Of a DNA stretch of 64,000 nt, positions 51,099-59,876 are shown piece by piece. Location: NCBI GenBank assembly GCA_963422385.1, contig OY729432.1:992001-1056000 (forward strand), in the 5' to 3' direction. Below the pieces are notes generated by a model. That model was not told where the DNA came from and ran no database searches. It saw only the letters and a list, made by a program, of their open reading frames with translations. Both the position numbers and the translations under genes were made by a program. Each line of letters opens with the position of its first letter. The stretch's first letter is position 1. Source of the DNA: JAJDTQ01 sp963422385. GTDB taxonomy: Bacteria; Desulfobacterota; Binatia; UBA9968; JAJDTQ01.

Positions 51099-52582
51099 GC
51101 GCCTCCTCCTGGTCCTTCCGTCCGCCCGTCCAGCGGCGCCGTCGGCCCCTCCAGGGCCAACCGGCGAAACCGCGCCCGGTCGATCTTGAAGCTGTTCGGA
51201 TCGGCGGCCGGCCACTGGTAGAATGCGTCCGGCACCTTGTAGCGCGGCAAGGTCCGACCGAGCCACGCGGCCAGCGCGTCGCCGTCGGGATGCTCCTCGC
51301 GCGCCTGGATGAACGCCACGCACCGCTGGCCGAACTCTTCGTCGGGGATGGGCACCACCACCGCCTGCTCGACTCCGTCGTGATCCGTCAGGACACGCTC
51401 GATCTCTTCCGGATGAATGGTCTCGCCTCCGGAGAAGAACCGGTTGTCGCGACGCCCGATGACCGTCAGGTATCCGTCTCCATCCAGACGCCCGAGGTCT
51501 CCGGTGGCAAACCAGCCGTCGGGGGTCAGGGGGCGCCGCAGACCCTCGCCCCCCTCACCCTCGACATAGCCCATGAACAAGGTCTCTCCGGCCAACTGGA
51601 TCTCCCCCTCTTCCCCGATCCGCAGCCTTCGGTGCGGCAACAGCTTCCCCGAGGTCAGCCGCTGGGCCGTGGTGGAATCCGGCCCCGTGGTGGCGACCTG
51701 CGAGGCCATCTCGGTGCACCCATAGCTGGCGAAGACCGGCAGGCCGCGGGCGGCCGCCCGTTGCAGCAGCTTCAGCGGCACCGGGCTGCCGCCCAGGATG
51801 ATGTAGCGGAGCGAAGGGTAGCGCACGGACTCGGGCTGCTGCAACAGGCGGTGCAGTTGAGTCACCACCACCGACAGGTGCGTGACTTCGTGACGGCTCA
51901 GGACCGCATCCAGGGTCTCTCCCCGGTCCGGCATCACCACGGCGGCCCCCGCCAGCAGGCAACGGACGAGAATGCCGAGGCCGCCCACGTGGTAGAGCGG
52001 CAGGTCCAGCAGCCAGCGGTCCCGGATGGTCAGCGGCAGGTTCGTGTTGGAACCCAGAGCATTGTAGTAGTGATTGCCGTAGGAGTGGAGCACCGCCTTG
52101 GGGACGCCGGCGCTGCCGGAGGTAAAGACGATGGTGGCGGGACGGCCGAGCGGCAGGGTCGAACCTTGGGCGTCCTGCTCCAATGGCTTCCCGGCCGGCA
52201 CCAGGTCACGGCTCTGGATCACCTGCACGCCGCTGGTCACTTCGCCGAGATCCTCCTCCGGCGCCTGCGCCACCAGCTTCCGGCAATCGACACGCCGCAG
52301 GAGGTCCGCCACCGTGCGGTTCGGGAGACGGGTGTTCATGGGACAGCAGACCGCGCCCAGGCGAAGGATCGCCAGCAACCAGACGAGGTAGTCCGGGCTG
52401 TTGGGCGCGAATATGGCGATGCGCTCGCCTGGTTTGCATCCGGCCCGCCGCAGCGCCGCGGTCATCTGCGCCACGCGACGCCGAAACTCCGAGTAGGAGA
52501 CCACCCGGGCGCCGTTGACGACCGCGGGGCGGGCGCCGTGGCGTTCGGCGGCTTCTTCGAGGGGGCAGCGGACCTCAGTCAT
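51095..52582 (-). CDS. menE: o-Succinylbenzoate-CoA ligase (MenE-like AMP-forming ligase)
   Basis: The product is 495 aa. AMP-binding signatures are ATIVFTSGSAGVPKAVLHSYGN (P-loop), YGCTEMASQVATTGPD and GWFATGDLGRLDGDGYLTVIGRRDNRFFSGGETIHPEEIE with the hinge region; the C-terminal Lys is in ADPNSFKIDRARFR. GRTLPRYKVPDAF is typical of MenE. The start overlaps menC by eight bases and the family context (menC, menA, menB, menH) supports menaquinone synthesis: OSB is activated to OSB-CoA for MenB. Length is normal. Confidence 0.9.
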   Translation of the reverse strand: MTEVRCPLEEAAERHGARPAVVNGARVVSYSEFRRRVAQMTAALRRAGCKPGERIAIFAPNSPDYLVWLLAILRLGAVCCPMNTRLPNRTVADLLRRVDCRKLVAQAPEEDLGEVTSGVQVIQSRDLVPAGKPLEQDAQGSTLPLGRPATIVFTSGSAGVPKAVLHSYGNHYYNALGSNTNLPLTIRDRWLLDLPLYHVGGLGILVRCLLAGAAVVMPDRGETLDAVLSRHEVTHLSVVVTQLHRLLQQPESVRYPSLRYIILGGSPVPLKLLQRAAARGLPVFASYGCTEMASQVATTGPDSTTAQRLTSGKLLPHRRLRIGEEGEIQLAGETLFMGYVEGEGGEGLRRPLTPDGWFATGDLGRLDGDGYLTVIGRRDNRFFSGGETIHPEEIERVLTDHDGVEQAVVVPIPDEEFGQRCVAFIQAREEHPDGDALAAWLGRTLPRYKVPDAFYQWPAADPNSFKIDRARFRRLALEGPTAPLDGRTEGPGGGA

Positions 52583-53666
52583 GAAGTATCTCGCACAGCC
52601 TCGATTCGTCGATGCGGTGGCCCCGCGCCAAGGCTTCGCTCCATTGAATCGCTCCCGTACGGAACGGAATACGCGGCCGGACTACGTCGGCGTCGAGCCA
52701 GCGATAGGTGTCGAGGCCCGCGGGCACCGCGTCCCTCGTGGAAGCCCAGGCGAATCCCGCCAGCGCCAGCAGCCCGACCCCGCTCTCGAAGCAGGCACTC
52801 ACCACCGGGCGGACCTTCAGCGCCAGCGCCTTGACCACCCATTCCCGGGCCCTTGCGATACCGCCCAGGAGAGTCGGCTTCAACACCACGGCGCCCACCT
52901 CCGGGCGCCCTTCGAGATCCTCCGGCCGAAGCTCCAGGAGACTCTCGTCCAAGGCCACCGGAATGCCGGTGACATCGAACAGCTTTCGCAGATGCCCAGG
53001 GTCGCGCAGGGGTTCCTCCAGGTACTCGACACGCACGGCGCCGATCTCCCGGCCGAATGCCACCGCCTGCTCCAGGCTCCAACGCCGGTTGGCATCCAGC
53101 CTGAGGCCCATGCCGTCTCCGATTACGGAACGCACCGCGGCCGTGATATCCACGTCTTCCGCCACCGGCCGGCTCCCCACCTTGAGCTTGACCGCGCGGC
53201 AACCCTCATCCCGGAGCCGCCTGGCGTCCGCGAGCACCTGCTCGCGGGAACCCGCCAGCAACCCGTTGACGGGAAGGGCGCCGTCGAAGCACGCCAGTTC
53301 GGCCCCCGCCCCGTCCTCCATCCGTCGCAACAAGCTGGCCAGCGCCGTCTCCAGCCCGAACCGCACCGAGGGTGACATCGCGGCCGCCGGCTCGAACCTT
53401 GGCCAAGGGCCGAAATCACCGCCTCGTGGATCGAACCTTGCACCTTGCAGGCGCCCCGCCCAGGCCGTCAACTCCGCCTCTGCCTCCTCGATGCTCTCAC
53501 GGCTGAACCCCCGAAGCGGCGCCACATCACCCCAACCGGCGGCGCCGGAGTCCGAATCGAGCCGCACAAGGATGCCGGTGCGCTCGTGTAACACCCCGCC
53601 GGCGAATGGCAACGGTCCCGACAGTGGCAGGCGATAGCGAAAGTTCCGAAAGCTTGAGATGGTCAC
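52575..53666 (-). CDS. menC: o-Succinylbenzoate synthase (enolase superfamily)
   Basis: The product is 363 aa, beginning MTISSFRNFRYRLPLSGPLPF. Enolase-superfamily residues are visible: the KxK motif in GCRAVKLKVGSRP, metal ligands Asp in GLRLDANRRWS, Glu in RVEYLEEPL and Asp in PVALDESL, and the base Lys in AVVLKPTLLGG. It dehydrates SHCHC to OSB in menaquinone synthesis. Its stop overlaps menE. Residue order and length are as expected for the MenC 2 group. The intergenic stretch upstream (53.67-54.15 kb) separates it from menA. Confidence 0.92.
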   Translation of the reverse strand: MTISSFRNFRYRLPLSGPLPFAGGVLHERTGILVRLDSDSGAAGWGDVAPLRGFSRESIEEAEAELTAWAGRLQGARFDPRGGDFGPWPRFEPAAAMSPSVRFGLETALASLLRRMEDGAGAELACFDGALPVNGLLAGSREQVLADARRLRDEGCRAVKLKVGSRPVAEDVDITAAVRSVIGDGMGLRLDANRRWSLEQAVAFGREIGAVRVEYLEEPLRDPGHLRKLFDVTGIPVALDESLLELRPEDLEGRPEVGAVVLKPTLLGGIARAREWVVKALALKVRPVVSACFESGVGLLALAGFAWASTRDAVPAGLDTYRWLDADVVRPRIPFRTGAIQWSEALARGHRIDESRLCEILHD

Positions 53667-54149
53667 GGGAGCAAGTTACCGTGCTCTGTGTATGGTGTGC
53701 TGGGTGCTTCCCCCTCGATTGGCTCGTATCCACTCTTGATATCACTATGTAACCGGGATTTGGACTCCCGGCGTTGTTCAATGAGAAGTGAGCCTGAAGC
53801 CAGGAAATCCGGGATCACAGGAGGATGATCTCGAGCATACAGACCGAGGGGCTTCAGACGGTGGAACAGGCGCGGGGGGTTTGTGGACAGCAGCGTGCAA
53901 GGAAGTTTACGCGGTTTCGTTGAGCGCACATTGGTACGGCTGCGCTACCTTCAGCTTGGCAAGCCAATATCTACAAGCTCAGTGTCACCGACGCGCGGAG
54001 GGACATGGAAACCGTCGAAAACCGGCTTTCGTTCTTTGCTCCAGCGACTCTAACGGGAACCTGGTGTCGTGAGATGGCGGTTCAAGGCCCGGATTCCGGC
54101 ATGACGGACCGCCGCCACCCGCCAGCGCCATCCGACATCGCGATGCCTC
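53667..54149. other. Intergenic region with debris, possible antitoxin fragment
   Basis: No complete gene is seen in these 483 bases. A plus-strand frame at about 53967-54050 reads NIYKLSVTDARRDMETVENR, similar to the start of Phd antitoxins (xSVTDARxxMxxVxNR), and then ends without a family tail. GGATTCCGGCATGACGG near 54087 is part of another dispersed palindrome. Nothing else is recognised. Confidence 0.4.
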
Positions 54150-55052
54150 TCACAGAATCCAGCCGATGGAGAACACGGCGCTGTAAAGCAGGAGCAGCCT
54201 GGCGGTGTAGGCGAGGACGGGGTTCAGGAGCGGGCCTTCGGAGACGAAGAGGCGGCGGAAGGCGGGCAGCGCCACCACGACGATGAGGACGGTGGCGACC
54301 GAATAGAGGCGTTGGCCCGAGGTGAGGTAGAGCAGGAGCGGCAGCAGGCAGGCCGCGACGACGACGGTGATGTATTCACCGCGGGCGAAGCTCGGGCCGA
54401 AGCGCACCGCCAGCGTCCGCTTGCCGGTCCGGCGGTCTTCGTCCGCGTCGCGGAGGTTGTTGACCGCGAGGATGGCGACGGACAGGAGCCCTGGGGCCAG
54501 CCCGGCCACCACCACCGTGGCGTTGACGGTCAGGGCCTGCACGTAATAGGTCCCGGCCACCGCCACCGGCCCGAAGAACACCAGGACGAAAAAGTCACCC
54601 AGACCCATGTAGCCCAGGGGACGGGGTCCGCCGGTGTAGAGCATCCCGGCCGTCACCGAGAAAACGCCGATGAAGACCGCCGGCCAGCCACCGCGCCAGA
54701 TCAGGTAGAGGCCCCCCAGCAACGTGAGCAGCAGCACCACGACGATGCCGCGCTTCATCATCCCGGGGGTCACCAGTCCGGCTTGCGTGACCCGCAACGG
54801 ACCCTGGCGGGCCTCGGTATCCGCGCCCTTCTCGAAGTCGAAGAGATCGTTGGCGAAGTTGGTGGCAACCTGGATCAGCACCGAGCACGCCAGCGCCGCC
54901 AGCGCCGCGGGTCCGTGGAACCCGCCGTCGCCGAATGCCATGGCGGTGCCGACCACAACCGGGGCGATGGATGCCCAGAGGGTCTTGGGTCTTGCCGCCA
55001 GGAACCAGACGGAGACGGCGCCTGGCGACTCCGGGCGGATGTCCTGTCTCAC
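54150..55052 (-). CDS. menA: 1,4-Dihydroxy-2-naphthoate polyprenyltransferase
   Basis: The product is 300 aa with eight to nine hydrophobic segments. Prenyltransferase motifs are VATNFANDLFDFEKGADTEAR (first Asp-rich motif, NDxxDxxxxxD) and VNNLRDADEDRRTGKRTLAVRFG (second motif), typical of the UbiA/MenA membrane family. RPKTLWASIAPVVVGTA is the usual MenA N-terminus. It prenylates DHNA to demethylmenaquinone in the membrane. It lies 28 bases after menB in the same direction. Confidence 0.95.
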   Translation of the reverse strand: MRQDIRPESPGAVSVWFLAARPKTLWASIAPVVVGTAMAFGDGGFHGPAALAALACSVLIQVATNFANDLFDFEKGADTEARQGPLRVTQAGLVTPGMMKRGIVVVLLLTLLGGLYLIWRGGWPAVFIGVFSVTAGMLYTGGPRPLGYMGLGDFFVLVFFGPVAVAGTYYVQALTVNATVVVAGLAPGLLSVAILAVNNLRDADEDRRTGKRTLAVRFGPSFARGEYITVVVAACLLPLLLYLTSGQRLYSVATVLIVVVALPAFRRLFVSEGPLLNPVLAYTARLLLLYSAVFSIGWIL

Positions 55053-55080
55053 CGGTTCCCCTTGCCTTCCGTTCCTGGAT

Positions 55081-55905
55081 TCAGGGGCGCCGGGGGAACT
55101 TCGAGAAGTCCGGCTTGCGCTTCTCGACGAAGGCGTTTCTCCCCTCCTGTCCCTCTTCGGTCATGTAGAAGAGCATGGTGGCGTTGCCGGCAAGCTCCTG
55201 CAGGCCGGCCTGGCCGTCACAGTCGGCGTTGAACGCGGCCTTGAGGCAGCGGATGGCGATGGGTGAGTTGGCCAGGATCTCGCGGCACCACTGGACCGTC
55301 TCCGCCTCGAGCCGTTCGTAGGGGACCACCGCGTTCACCAAGCCCATATCGAGGGCCTCGGCGGCATTGTACTGGCGGCACAGGTACCAGATCTCGCGGG
55401 CCTTCTTCTGCCCGACGATGCGCGCCAGATAGGTGGCGCCGTAGCCGCCGTCGAACGAGCCCACCCGTGGACCGGTCTGCCCGAAGATGGCGTTGTCCGC
55501 GGCGATGGTGAGGTCGCACATGACGTGCAGCACGTGGCCGCCGCCCACGGCATACCCTGCCACCATGGCGATGACGGGCTTGGGGCAACTGCGCATCTGG
55601 CGCTGAAAATCCAGCACGTTCAGCCGGTGCACGCCAGCCGCGTCCTTGTACCCGGAATCTCCCCGCACCTTCTGGTCGCCGCCGGAGCAGAATGCCTCCC
55701 TGCCTTCGCCGGTGAGGATCACCACGCCAATGGTCTGGTCGTTCCGGGCATCGTCCAGCGCCCGGATCATCTCCTCAACCGTCAGCGGCCGGAAGGCGTT
55801 GCGGACTTCAGGACGGTTGATGGTGATCTTCGCGATGCCGTCGTCGGTCTTGTGATACTTGATGTCGGTGTATTGTCCCGCCTCGGTCCATTCGATCATG
55901 GCCAT
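55081..55905 (-). CDS. menB: 1,4-Dihydroxy-2-naphthoyl-CoA synthase
   Basis: The product is 274 aa from ATG 55905 (AGAGG upstream); a second ATG is two codons later. MenB marks are FCSGGDQKVRGDSGY (the distinctive SGGDQ), AMVAGYAVGGGHVLHVMCDLTIAADNAIFGQTGPRVGSFDGGYG and the tail EGRNAFVEKRKPDFSKFPRRP. It performs the Dieckmann-type ring closure of OSB-CoA. The Gly-rich oxyanion loops are intact. Coupled to menA downstream; separated from menH upstream by a REP element. Confidence 0.97.
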   Translation of the reverse strand: MAMIEWTEAGQYTDIKYHKTDDGIAKITINRPEVRNAFRPLTVEEMIRALDDARNDQTIGVVILTGEGREAFCSGGDQKVRGDSGYKDAAGVHRLNVLDFQRQMRSCPKPVIAMVAGYAVGGGHVLHVMCDLTIAADNAIFGQTGPRVGSFDGGYGATYLARIVGQKKAREIWYLCRQYNAAEALDMGLVNAVVPYERLEAETVQWCREILANSPIAIRCLKAAFNADCDGQAGLQELAGNATMLFYMTEEGQEGRNAFVEKRKPDFSKFPRRP

Positions 55906-56000
55906 GATTCAACCTCTATCCGACGACCCCGGCCGCTTCGCAGCCCGAAAGGGATCGATACGAGATCGATACGAGTAGGCAGCGACACCCCGAATACGTC

Positions 56001-56020
56001 TTTCCCGCGAAAGCGGGAAT
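56001..56020. repeat. REP-like palindrome (TTTCCCGCGAAAGCGGGAAT)
   Basis: Eight-base arms TTTCCCGC / GCGGGAAT surround GAAA, followed by CCAGG. It sits between menH and menB and looks like the dispersed TTCCCGCGAAAGCGGGAA element of many bacteria. It could form an mRNA hairpin between the two genes. Confidence 0.7.
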
Positions 56021-56068
56021 CCAGGGGTGGGGATGGGGCCGACTGCTTAAACCCAACCTGCCAACTGA

Positions 56069-56875
56069 TCAGCGGCAGGACACCAGAAACTCCCGCAAGG
56101 TGCGGGAGAACGCCTCGGGGTTCTCGAAATGCGTGTTGTGGCCGGCGTCCGGGATGGTCACCAGCTTGCCCTTTTCCGAGAGACTTACCATATCCTGCAT
56201 GGTTTTTCTGTAGCGCGAGTCGAGCGCGCCGGCTACGGCCAGCCACGGGAACCGTATCTCCGGGAGTTGCGGCCACAGTGAGGGCTGGGAGCCCGTGCCC
56301 ATGAGGCGAAGGGAGCGTGCGAGGCCGGCGGGGTCGTTATGCCGACGCCGCTCCATCAGCGCGGCGAAGCGCGCCCCGTCCCGGCGGATGGAATGGAACA
56401 GCGGTTGCCGGTACCAGTCTTCCAGAAAGGCATCCAGGCCCCGCCGTTCCAGCTCCGACGCCTTGGATTCGTCCCACTCGCGCCGGCCCTCGCGTTCGTG
56501 CTCCGACGCCAGCCCGGGCGACACCGATTCCAGGACCACGGCGCGGCAACGGTCCGGATGGGTCAACGCAAGGTAGAGGGCCAACCGCCCGCCCATGGAA
56601 TAGCCCACGGGCACGCACGTTTCCAGGCTCAGATCGTCCAGCACCGTCAGCAATGCGAGTGCCGCCTGCGGCATCGGATAGAGGCTGGGCGGACATCCGG
56701 GACTCGGCCCGTGACCGGGAAGGTCCATCAGAATACACCGATGGTCAGGAAACGCCTCCGCCGTCTCCATCCAGTCCCGCCCCGAGCCCATGAAGCCGTG
56801 GAGAAACAGCAGCGCCATATCCGTGTCTCCATCACTGCCACGGACGGCGTAGTGGAGTCGATGAGGATCAGCCAC
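56069..56875 (-). CDS. menH: SHCHC synthase (alpha/beta hydrolase, MenH-like)
   Basis: The product is 268 aa. The alpha/beta hydrolase fold has FLHGFMGSGRDWMETAEAF, the nucleophile elbow VPVGYSMGGRLALYLALTHP (Ser in GYSMGG), the acid in LAVAGALDSRY and the His in IPDAGHNTHFENPEAF. The PGHGPS segment and length match MenH, which eliminates pyruvate from SEPHCHC to SHCHC. The men gene context supports this. MenD, which makes its substrate, is not next to it; upstream bases instead hold decayed mobile material. Confidence 0.9.
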   Translation of the reverse strand: MADPHRLHYAVRGSDGDTDMALLFLHGFMGSGRDWMETAEAFPDHRCILMDLPGHGPSPGCPPSLYPMPQAALALLTVLDDLSLETCVPVGYSMGGRLALYLALTHPDRCRAVVLESVSPGLASEHEREGRREWDESKASELERRGLDAFLEDWYRQPLFHSIRRDGARFAALMERRRHNDPAGLARSLRLMGTGSQPSLWPQLPEIRFPWLAVAGALDSRYRKTMQDMVSLSEKGKLVTIPDAGHNTHFENPEAFSRTLREFLVSCR

Positions 56876-57164
56876 CCTGGCACCCCGGAGTGTCGTGTCC
56901 CTTCAACGCGGCTTCGAGCGCCGTACCTTGGCGTTCAAGCGCGGCGCTCTGGCGTTCGAGACCTTGGACCAACGCTTCGAGGACCGCGTGGCTTCGGCGT
57001 GGCGCTGGTCGGCGGCGCGGGCGCGGTTGGCTTGGCTCATGAGGTCCAAGCCCCAGACGATGAGCACGGGCCTGGGCCAAGCCCACCACCCCGGCAACGA
57101 CCGGAATGGCGGCGGCCCAGAGTTGGCCCTGCTGCAACGCCAGCGTAAGGGGGGTAAGGTCCAT
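56868..57164 (-). pseudogene. Decayed small protein gene (membrane anchor plus coiled coil)
   Basis: From ATG 57164 the frame reads MDLTPLTLALQQGQLWAAAI with a hydrophobic segment, and it ends with VLEALVQGLERQSAALERQG, a heptad-like helix. The middle (about 56985-57080) is Arg/Pro-rich and unnatural in this frame, whereas the neighbouring frame reads VLIVWGLDLMSQANRARAAD there, which fits both flanks. Two compensating frameshifts would restore a protein of about 98 aa. Function unknown. It lies beside IS110 debris and overlaps the menH start by eight bases. Confidence 0.45.
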
Positions 57165-57228
57165 ATTGTGGCAAGTGTGTGTGGCAAGTGTGGAGGACAG
57201 CATCCTCTTAGCAGATGAGGAGGCGGGT

Positions 57229-57560
57229 ATGAAGGTTGTCGCAGGGATCGATGTGGGCAAACGGGAGTTGGTGGCGTGGGTGTCGGGCCGGGGGCACAGC
57301 GCTTTGCGAACCGGGCAGACGGCATCAGGGCGCTACGGGACTGGCTTCGGGCCGGGAGAGTCACACAGGTGGTGTGTGAGACGACGGGGGCTACGAAGGC
57401 GGGGTTGCAGAGCGGTTGAGGGCAGGGGAGATGGCCGTGCACGCAGCGCATCCGACGCGGGTGTGGAGTTTGCGCAAGCCTTGGGACAAGAGCCAGGACC
57501 GATCCCCTGGAGGCGCCGGTGCCGGCGCTGCTGGGAGCGGATGCAGGGCCTGCGGCTTGA
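57229..57560 (+). mobile_element. IS110-family transposase remnant
   Basis: ATG 57229 (after GAGGAGGCGGG) starts MKVVAGIDVGKRELVAWVSG, the DEDD-type N-terminus of IS110 transposases. The continuation is scattered over frames: ALRDWLRAGRVTQVVCETTG in one, GEMAVHAAHPTRV in another, and FAQALGQE in the third, with further bases lost. The transposase is therefore a short, multiply frameshifted relic, and the C-terminal serine domain is absent. It ends where the ferredoxin gene begins. Confidence 0.78.
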
Positions 57561-57591
57561 CATGCCGGCGAGCGTCTCCTACAAACCCGCC

Positions 57592-57876
57592 ATGCCTAGA
57601 GTCACTTTCATGCCACTGGGGCAGAGCTTCGAGGTCGAGGACGGCACCACCATCCTGGTGGCGGCGATTCGCAACGGCGTCGAGCTTCGCCACGACTGCA
57701 CCGAGGCCATCTGCGGCACCGACAAGGTGAGGATCCTGGCCGGAGAGAACAACCTGAGCCCCATGGACGACAACGAGGAGTTGACGCTGTCCATGCTCGA
57801 TTCGGATGCCGCCGACCGTCTGGGATGCGTTGCCAAGCTGATCGGCGACGTGATCGTGGAGATTCCCGCCGAGTAA
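57592..57876 (+). CDS. Plant-type [2Fe-2S] ferredoxin with an altered cluster-ligand motif
   Basis: The start taken is ATG 57592 (MPRVTFMPLGQSFEVEDGTTILVAA); the long upstream frame is IS110 debris. The product is 94 aa. The ferredoxin fold is clear (beta-grasp start, RHDCTEAICGTDKVRILAG, RLGCVAKLIGDVIVEI). In standard proteins the ligand run is C-x4-C-x2-C; here the third position is Asp (C-TEAI-C-GT-D). Only three of four cysteines remain. It may hold a Cys3Asp cluster or have lost it. The next gene is a PEP-mutase-family enzyme. Confidence 0.8.
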   Translation: MPRVTFMPLGQSFEVEDGTTILVAAIRNGVELRHDCTEAICGTDKVRILAGENNLSPMDDNEELTLSMLDSDAADRLGCVAKLIGDVIVEIPAE

Positions 57877-57960
57877 TTCCCCGCGTTGACCGGATACGCG
57901 TCGTCAGGCCACTGACGTCGGGCCTTTCCGTCAAACCCACCTTCAAGCTGGAGGCCCAAA

Positions 57961-58815
57961 ATGAGCAGAGTCAAGGAAGCTCTCGACCGGAACGGAACCT
58001 TGGTCATGCCTGGGGTATTCGATGCCCTGAGCGCCCGCATCGCCCACCGCGCCGGCTTCGACGTCATCTTCACCACCGGTTACGGCATCTCGGCGACGCT
58101 GCTGGGGGAGCCGGACTTCGGCATCCTCACGCAGACCGAAATGCTGAGCACCATCTACCGCATCTGCGGCGCGGTGCCGACGCCGGTGATCGTGGACTCG
58201 GACACCGGTTACGGCAACGCGGTGAACGTGGTCCGCACCGTCACCGAGCTGTCACGGGCGGGAGCGGCGGGCATGTTCCTGGAGGACCAGGTCTGGCCCA
58301 AGCGCTGCGGTCACATGAGGGGCAAGCAGGTAGTGCCCCTGGACGAGTATCTCAAGAAGCTCAGCGCCGCGGTGGCGGCGAGGGGGGACGGAGACCTCTT
58401 CATCGTGGCCCGGACCGACGCGCGCCAGGCCCTCGGCCTCGACGAGGCCATCCGGCGCGGCAACGCCTTCAAGGAGAACGGCGCCGACGCGGTGTTCATC
58501 GAGGCGCCGGAGAGCCGCGGGGAGATGCAGGAAATCGCCCGCAACGTTCCGGGACCGCTGGTGGCCAACATGATCGAACGGGGGACCACGCCGCTGATGA
58601 CGCCAGCGGAGCTCGGGGAGCTTGGTTTCGCACTCATCGTCTGGCCCGTGGGTCCGCTCTACTCCGCGGCCATGGCGCTCAAGAACTACTACTCCAACCT
58701 CAGGGAGAAGGGCACGGCGGAGGCCCTCATGGACCGGCTGCTACCGTTCGACGAGTTTCACGAGATCGTGGGGCTCGAGGAGAAGTACGCTCTGGACGAG
58801 AAGTACCGGACATGA
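57961..58815 (+). CDS. Isocitrate lyase/PEP mutase family protein (oxaloacetate decarboxylase or methylisocitrate lyase-like)
   Basis: The product is 284 aa. It has LVMPGVFDALSARIAHRAGFDVIFTTGYGIS, the metal-binding VIVDSDTGYGN and the signature loop LEDQVWPKRCGHMRGK. KRCGH is the catalytic loop of lyase members rather than of PEP mutase. FIVARTDARQALGLDEAI completes the barrel. Members cleave 2-methylisocitrate, 2,3-dimethylmalate or oxaloacetate. No methylcitrate synthase is adjacent, so the substrate is open. The stop region overlaps the convergent L,D-transpeptidase by 89 bases. Confidence 0.9.
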   Translation: MSRVKEALDRNGTLVMPGVFDALSARIAHRAGFDVIFTTGYGISATLLGEPDFGILTQTEMLSTIYRICGAVPTPVIVDSDTGYGNAVNVVRTVTELSRAGAAGMFLEDQVWPKRCGHMRGKQVVPLDEYLKKLSAAVAARGDGDLFIVARTDARQALGLDEAIRRGNAFKENGADAVFIEAPESRGEMQEIARNVPGPLVANMIERGTTPLMTPAELGELGFALIVWPVGPLYSAAMALKNYYSNLREKGTAEALMDRLLPFDEFHEIVGLEEKYALDEKYRT

Positions 58816-59746
58816 GGCTCTCCCTAAGCGGGAGAGGGGTCATGGTCCCGTCGGGCAGGTCCAACAGCAGTCGCCGGACCTCCCGCAGGTCGGCACGGAG
58901 GTCCAGATTGTTGATCTGCCTCATGAGGTCCGCCATGAGCTCGGCGTCCACCTTGACTCCATTGCGGTAGATCTGAAAGTAGGCCTCCCCCTCCCGGACG
59001 CCGACCTTGGCGTGCTGGTAGATGACCCGCACGGGCGTGTCTTTCGGCACCCGTGGATACAGGAAGGCGATGTCCTCCGGGTACAGCCGGATGCAACCGT
59101 GGGTCACCCGGCGGCCGATGGCCCACGGGTTGTTGGTGCCGTGGATACCGTAGGTGGTGTGGGACAACCGCATCCAGTACATCCCCAACGGGTTGTCCGG
59201 CCCCGGAGGGACGATCTTGCGCGGGTGTTCCATCTCCGCCTGGATCGCGACCGGCACGTACCACACCGGGTTCGTGCGCTTCTGACCGATACGATAGCTT
59301 CCCGCCGGCGTCTCCTGACCTTCCACGCCTACTCCCAACGGGAACGTCATGACCCTGGAGCCGGGCAAATAGTAGTACAGCCTCATCTCGGGAATGTTCA
59401 GAACCAGCCCCTCTCGCGGCGCCTCCGGAAGAATCCACCGGGAGGGGAGGGTGACCCGCGTGCCGTTCCCCGGAAGCCAGGGATCCACACCGGGATTCGC
59501 CCGTTTCAACTCCTGATACCCAAGGTGATTCAGGCGGGCGATGTCGAGGAGGGTGTCCTTGAATTCGGCGACGTATGTCACGGGGCTTCCGATGATGGTG
59601 GAATCGAGACTCCGGTCCGCGTCGCCTTCCAAGGACTCACGATACTCGAAGACGGTGGTGCCGGGTCTCCACGAGGTCCCCATGGAGGGCGGGGTTAAGG
59701 CCGCCAACCCACAGACCATCAACGTAGCGCAAAACATGAACCTCAT
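58727..59746 (-). CDS. L,D-transpeptidase (YkuD) with LysM-like domain, secreted
   Basis: The start is ATG 59746 (GGAG eight bases upstream). The 339-aa product opens with a signal peptide (MRFMFCATLMVCGLAAL). A LysM-like segment is at TYVAEFKDTLLDIARLNHLGYQELKRANPGVDPWLPG. The YkuD domain is at about 110-240 with YGIHGTNNPWAIGRRVTHGCIRLYPEDI: catalytic His and Cys in THGCIRL. It cross-links peptidoglycan or anchors envelope lipoprotein. The C-terminal tail (SRPERTSPRAPRS...) overlaps the convergent gene and may not be conserved. Confidence 0.92.
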   Translation of the reverse strand: MRFMFCATLMVCGLAALTPPSMGTSWRPGTTVFEYRESLEGDADRSLDSTIIGSPVTYVAEFKDTLLDIARLNHLGYQELKRANPGVDPWLPGNGTRVTLPSRWILPEAPREGLVLNIPEMRLYYYLPGSRVMTFPLGVGVEGQETPAGSYRIGQKRTNPVWYVPVAIQAEMEHPRKIVPPGPDNPLGMYWMRLSHTTYGIHGTNNPWAIGRRVTHGCIRLYPEDIAFLYPRVPKDTPVRVIYQHAKVGVREGEAYFQIYRNGVKVDAELMADLMRQINNLDLRADLREVRRLLLDLPDGTMTPLPLRESLMSGTSRPERTSPRAPRSRETRRTVAAGP

Positions 59747-59806
59747 GCGACCGTCTCCATCATCGCCGTACCCCGGCCTGCGTGACACGGGCAGCGCCGG
59801 TTGGGT

Positions 59807-59843
59807 GAACCCGGGTGAAATCTACCCGAGTTCACCCGGGTTC
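59807..59843. promoter_or_regulatory. Palindrome in the divergent ldt-ligB intergenic region
   Basis: Thirteen-base perfect arms, GAACCCGGGTGAA and TTCACCCGGGTTC, flank eleven bases. It lies between the divergent L,D-transpeptidase and ligB starts, about 70 bases before ligB. It is suited to a dimeric regulator such as an aromatic-responsive repressor, but could be a REP-like hairpin. Confidence 0.6.
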
Positions 59844-59849
59844 CCTCGG

Positions 59850-59876
59850 TTGAAATTTCTTAAGCCGGATTATAAC
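59850..59876 (+). promoter_or_regulatory. Candidate promoter for ligBA
   Basis: TTGAAA (59850-59855) and TATAAC (59871-59876) are separated by 15 bases, in a locally AT-rich stretch directly after the palindrome and before AAAGGA and the ligB ATG. The spacing is short of ideal, so this is tentative. Confidence 0.35.

Noticed and set aside
53663..53929. 88-aa minus-strand frame upstream of menC
   Set aside because: No binding site, no recognisable domain and low-complexity composition.
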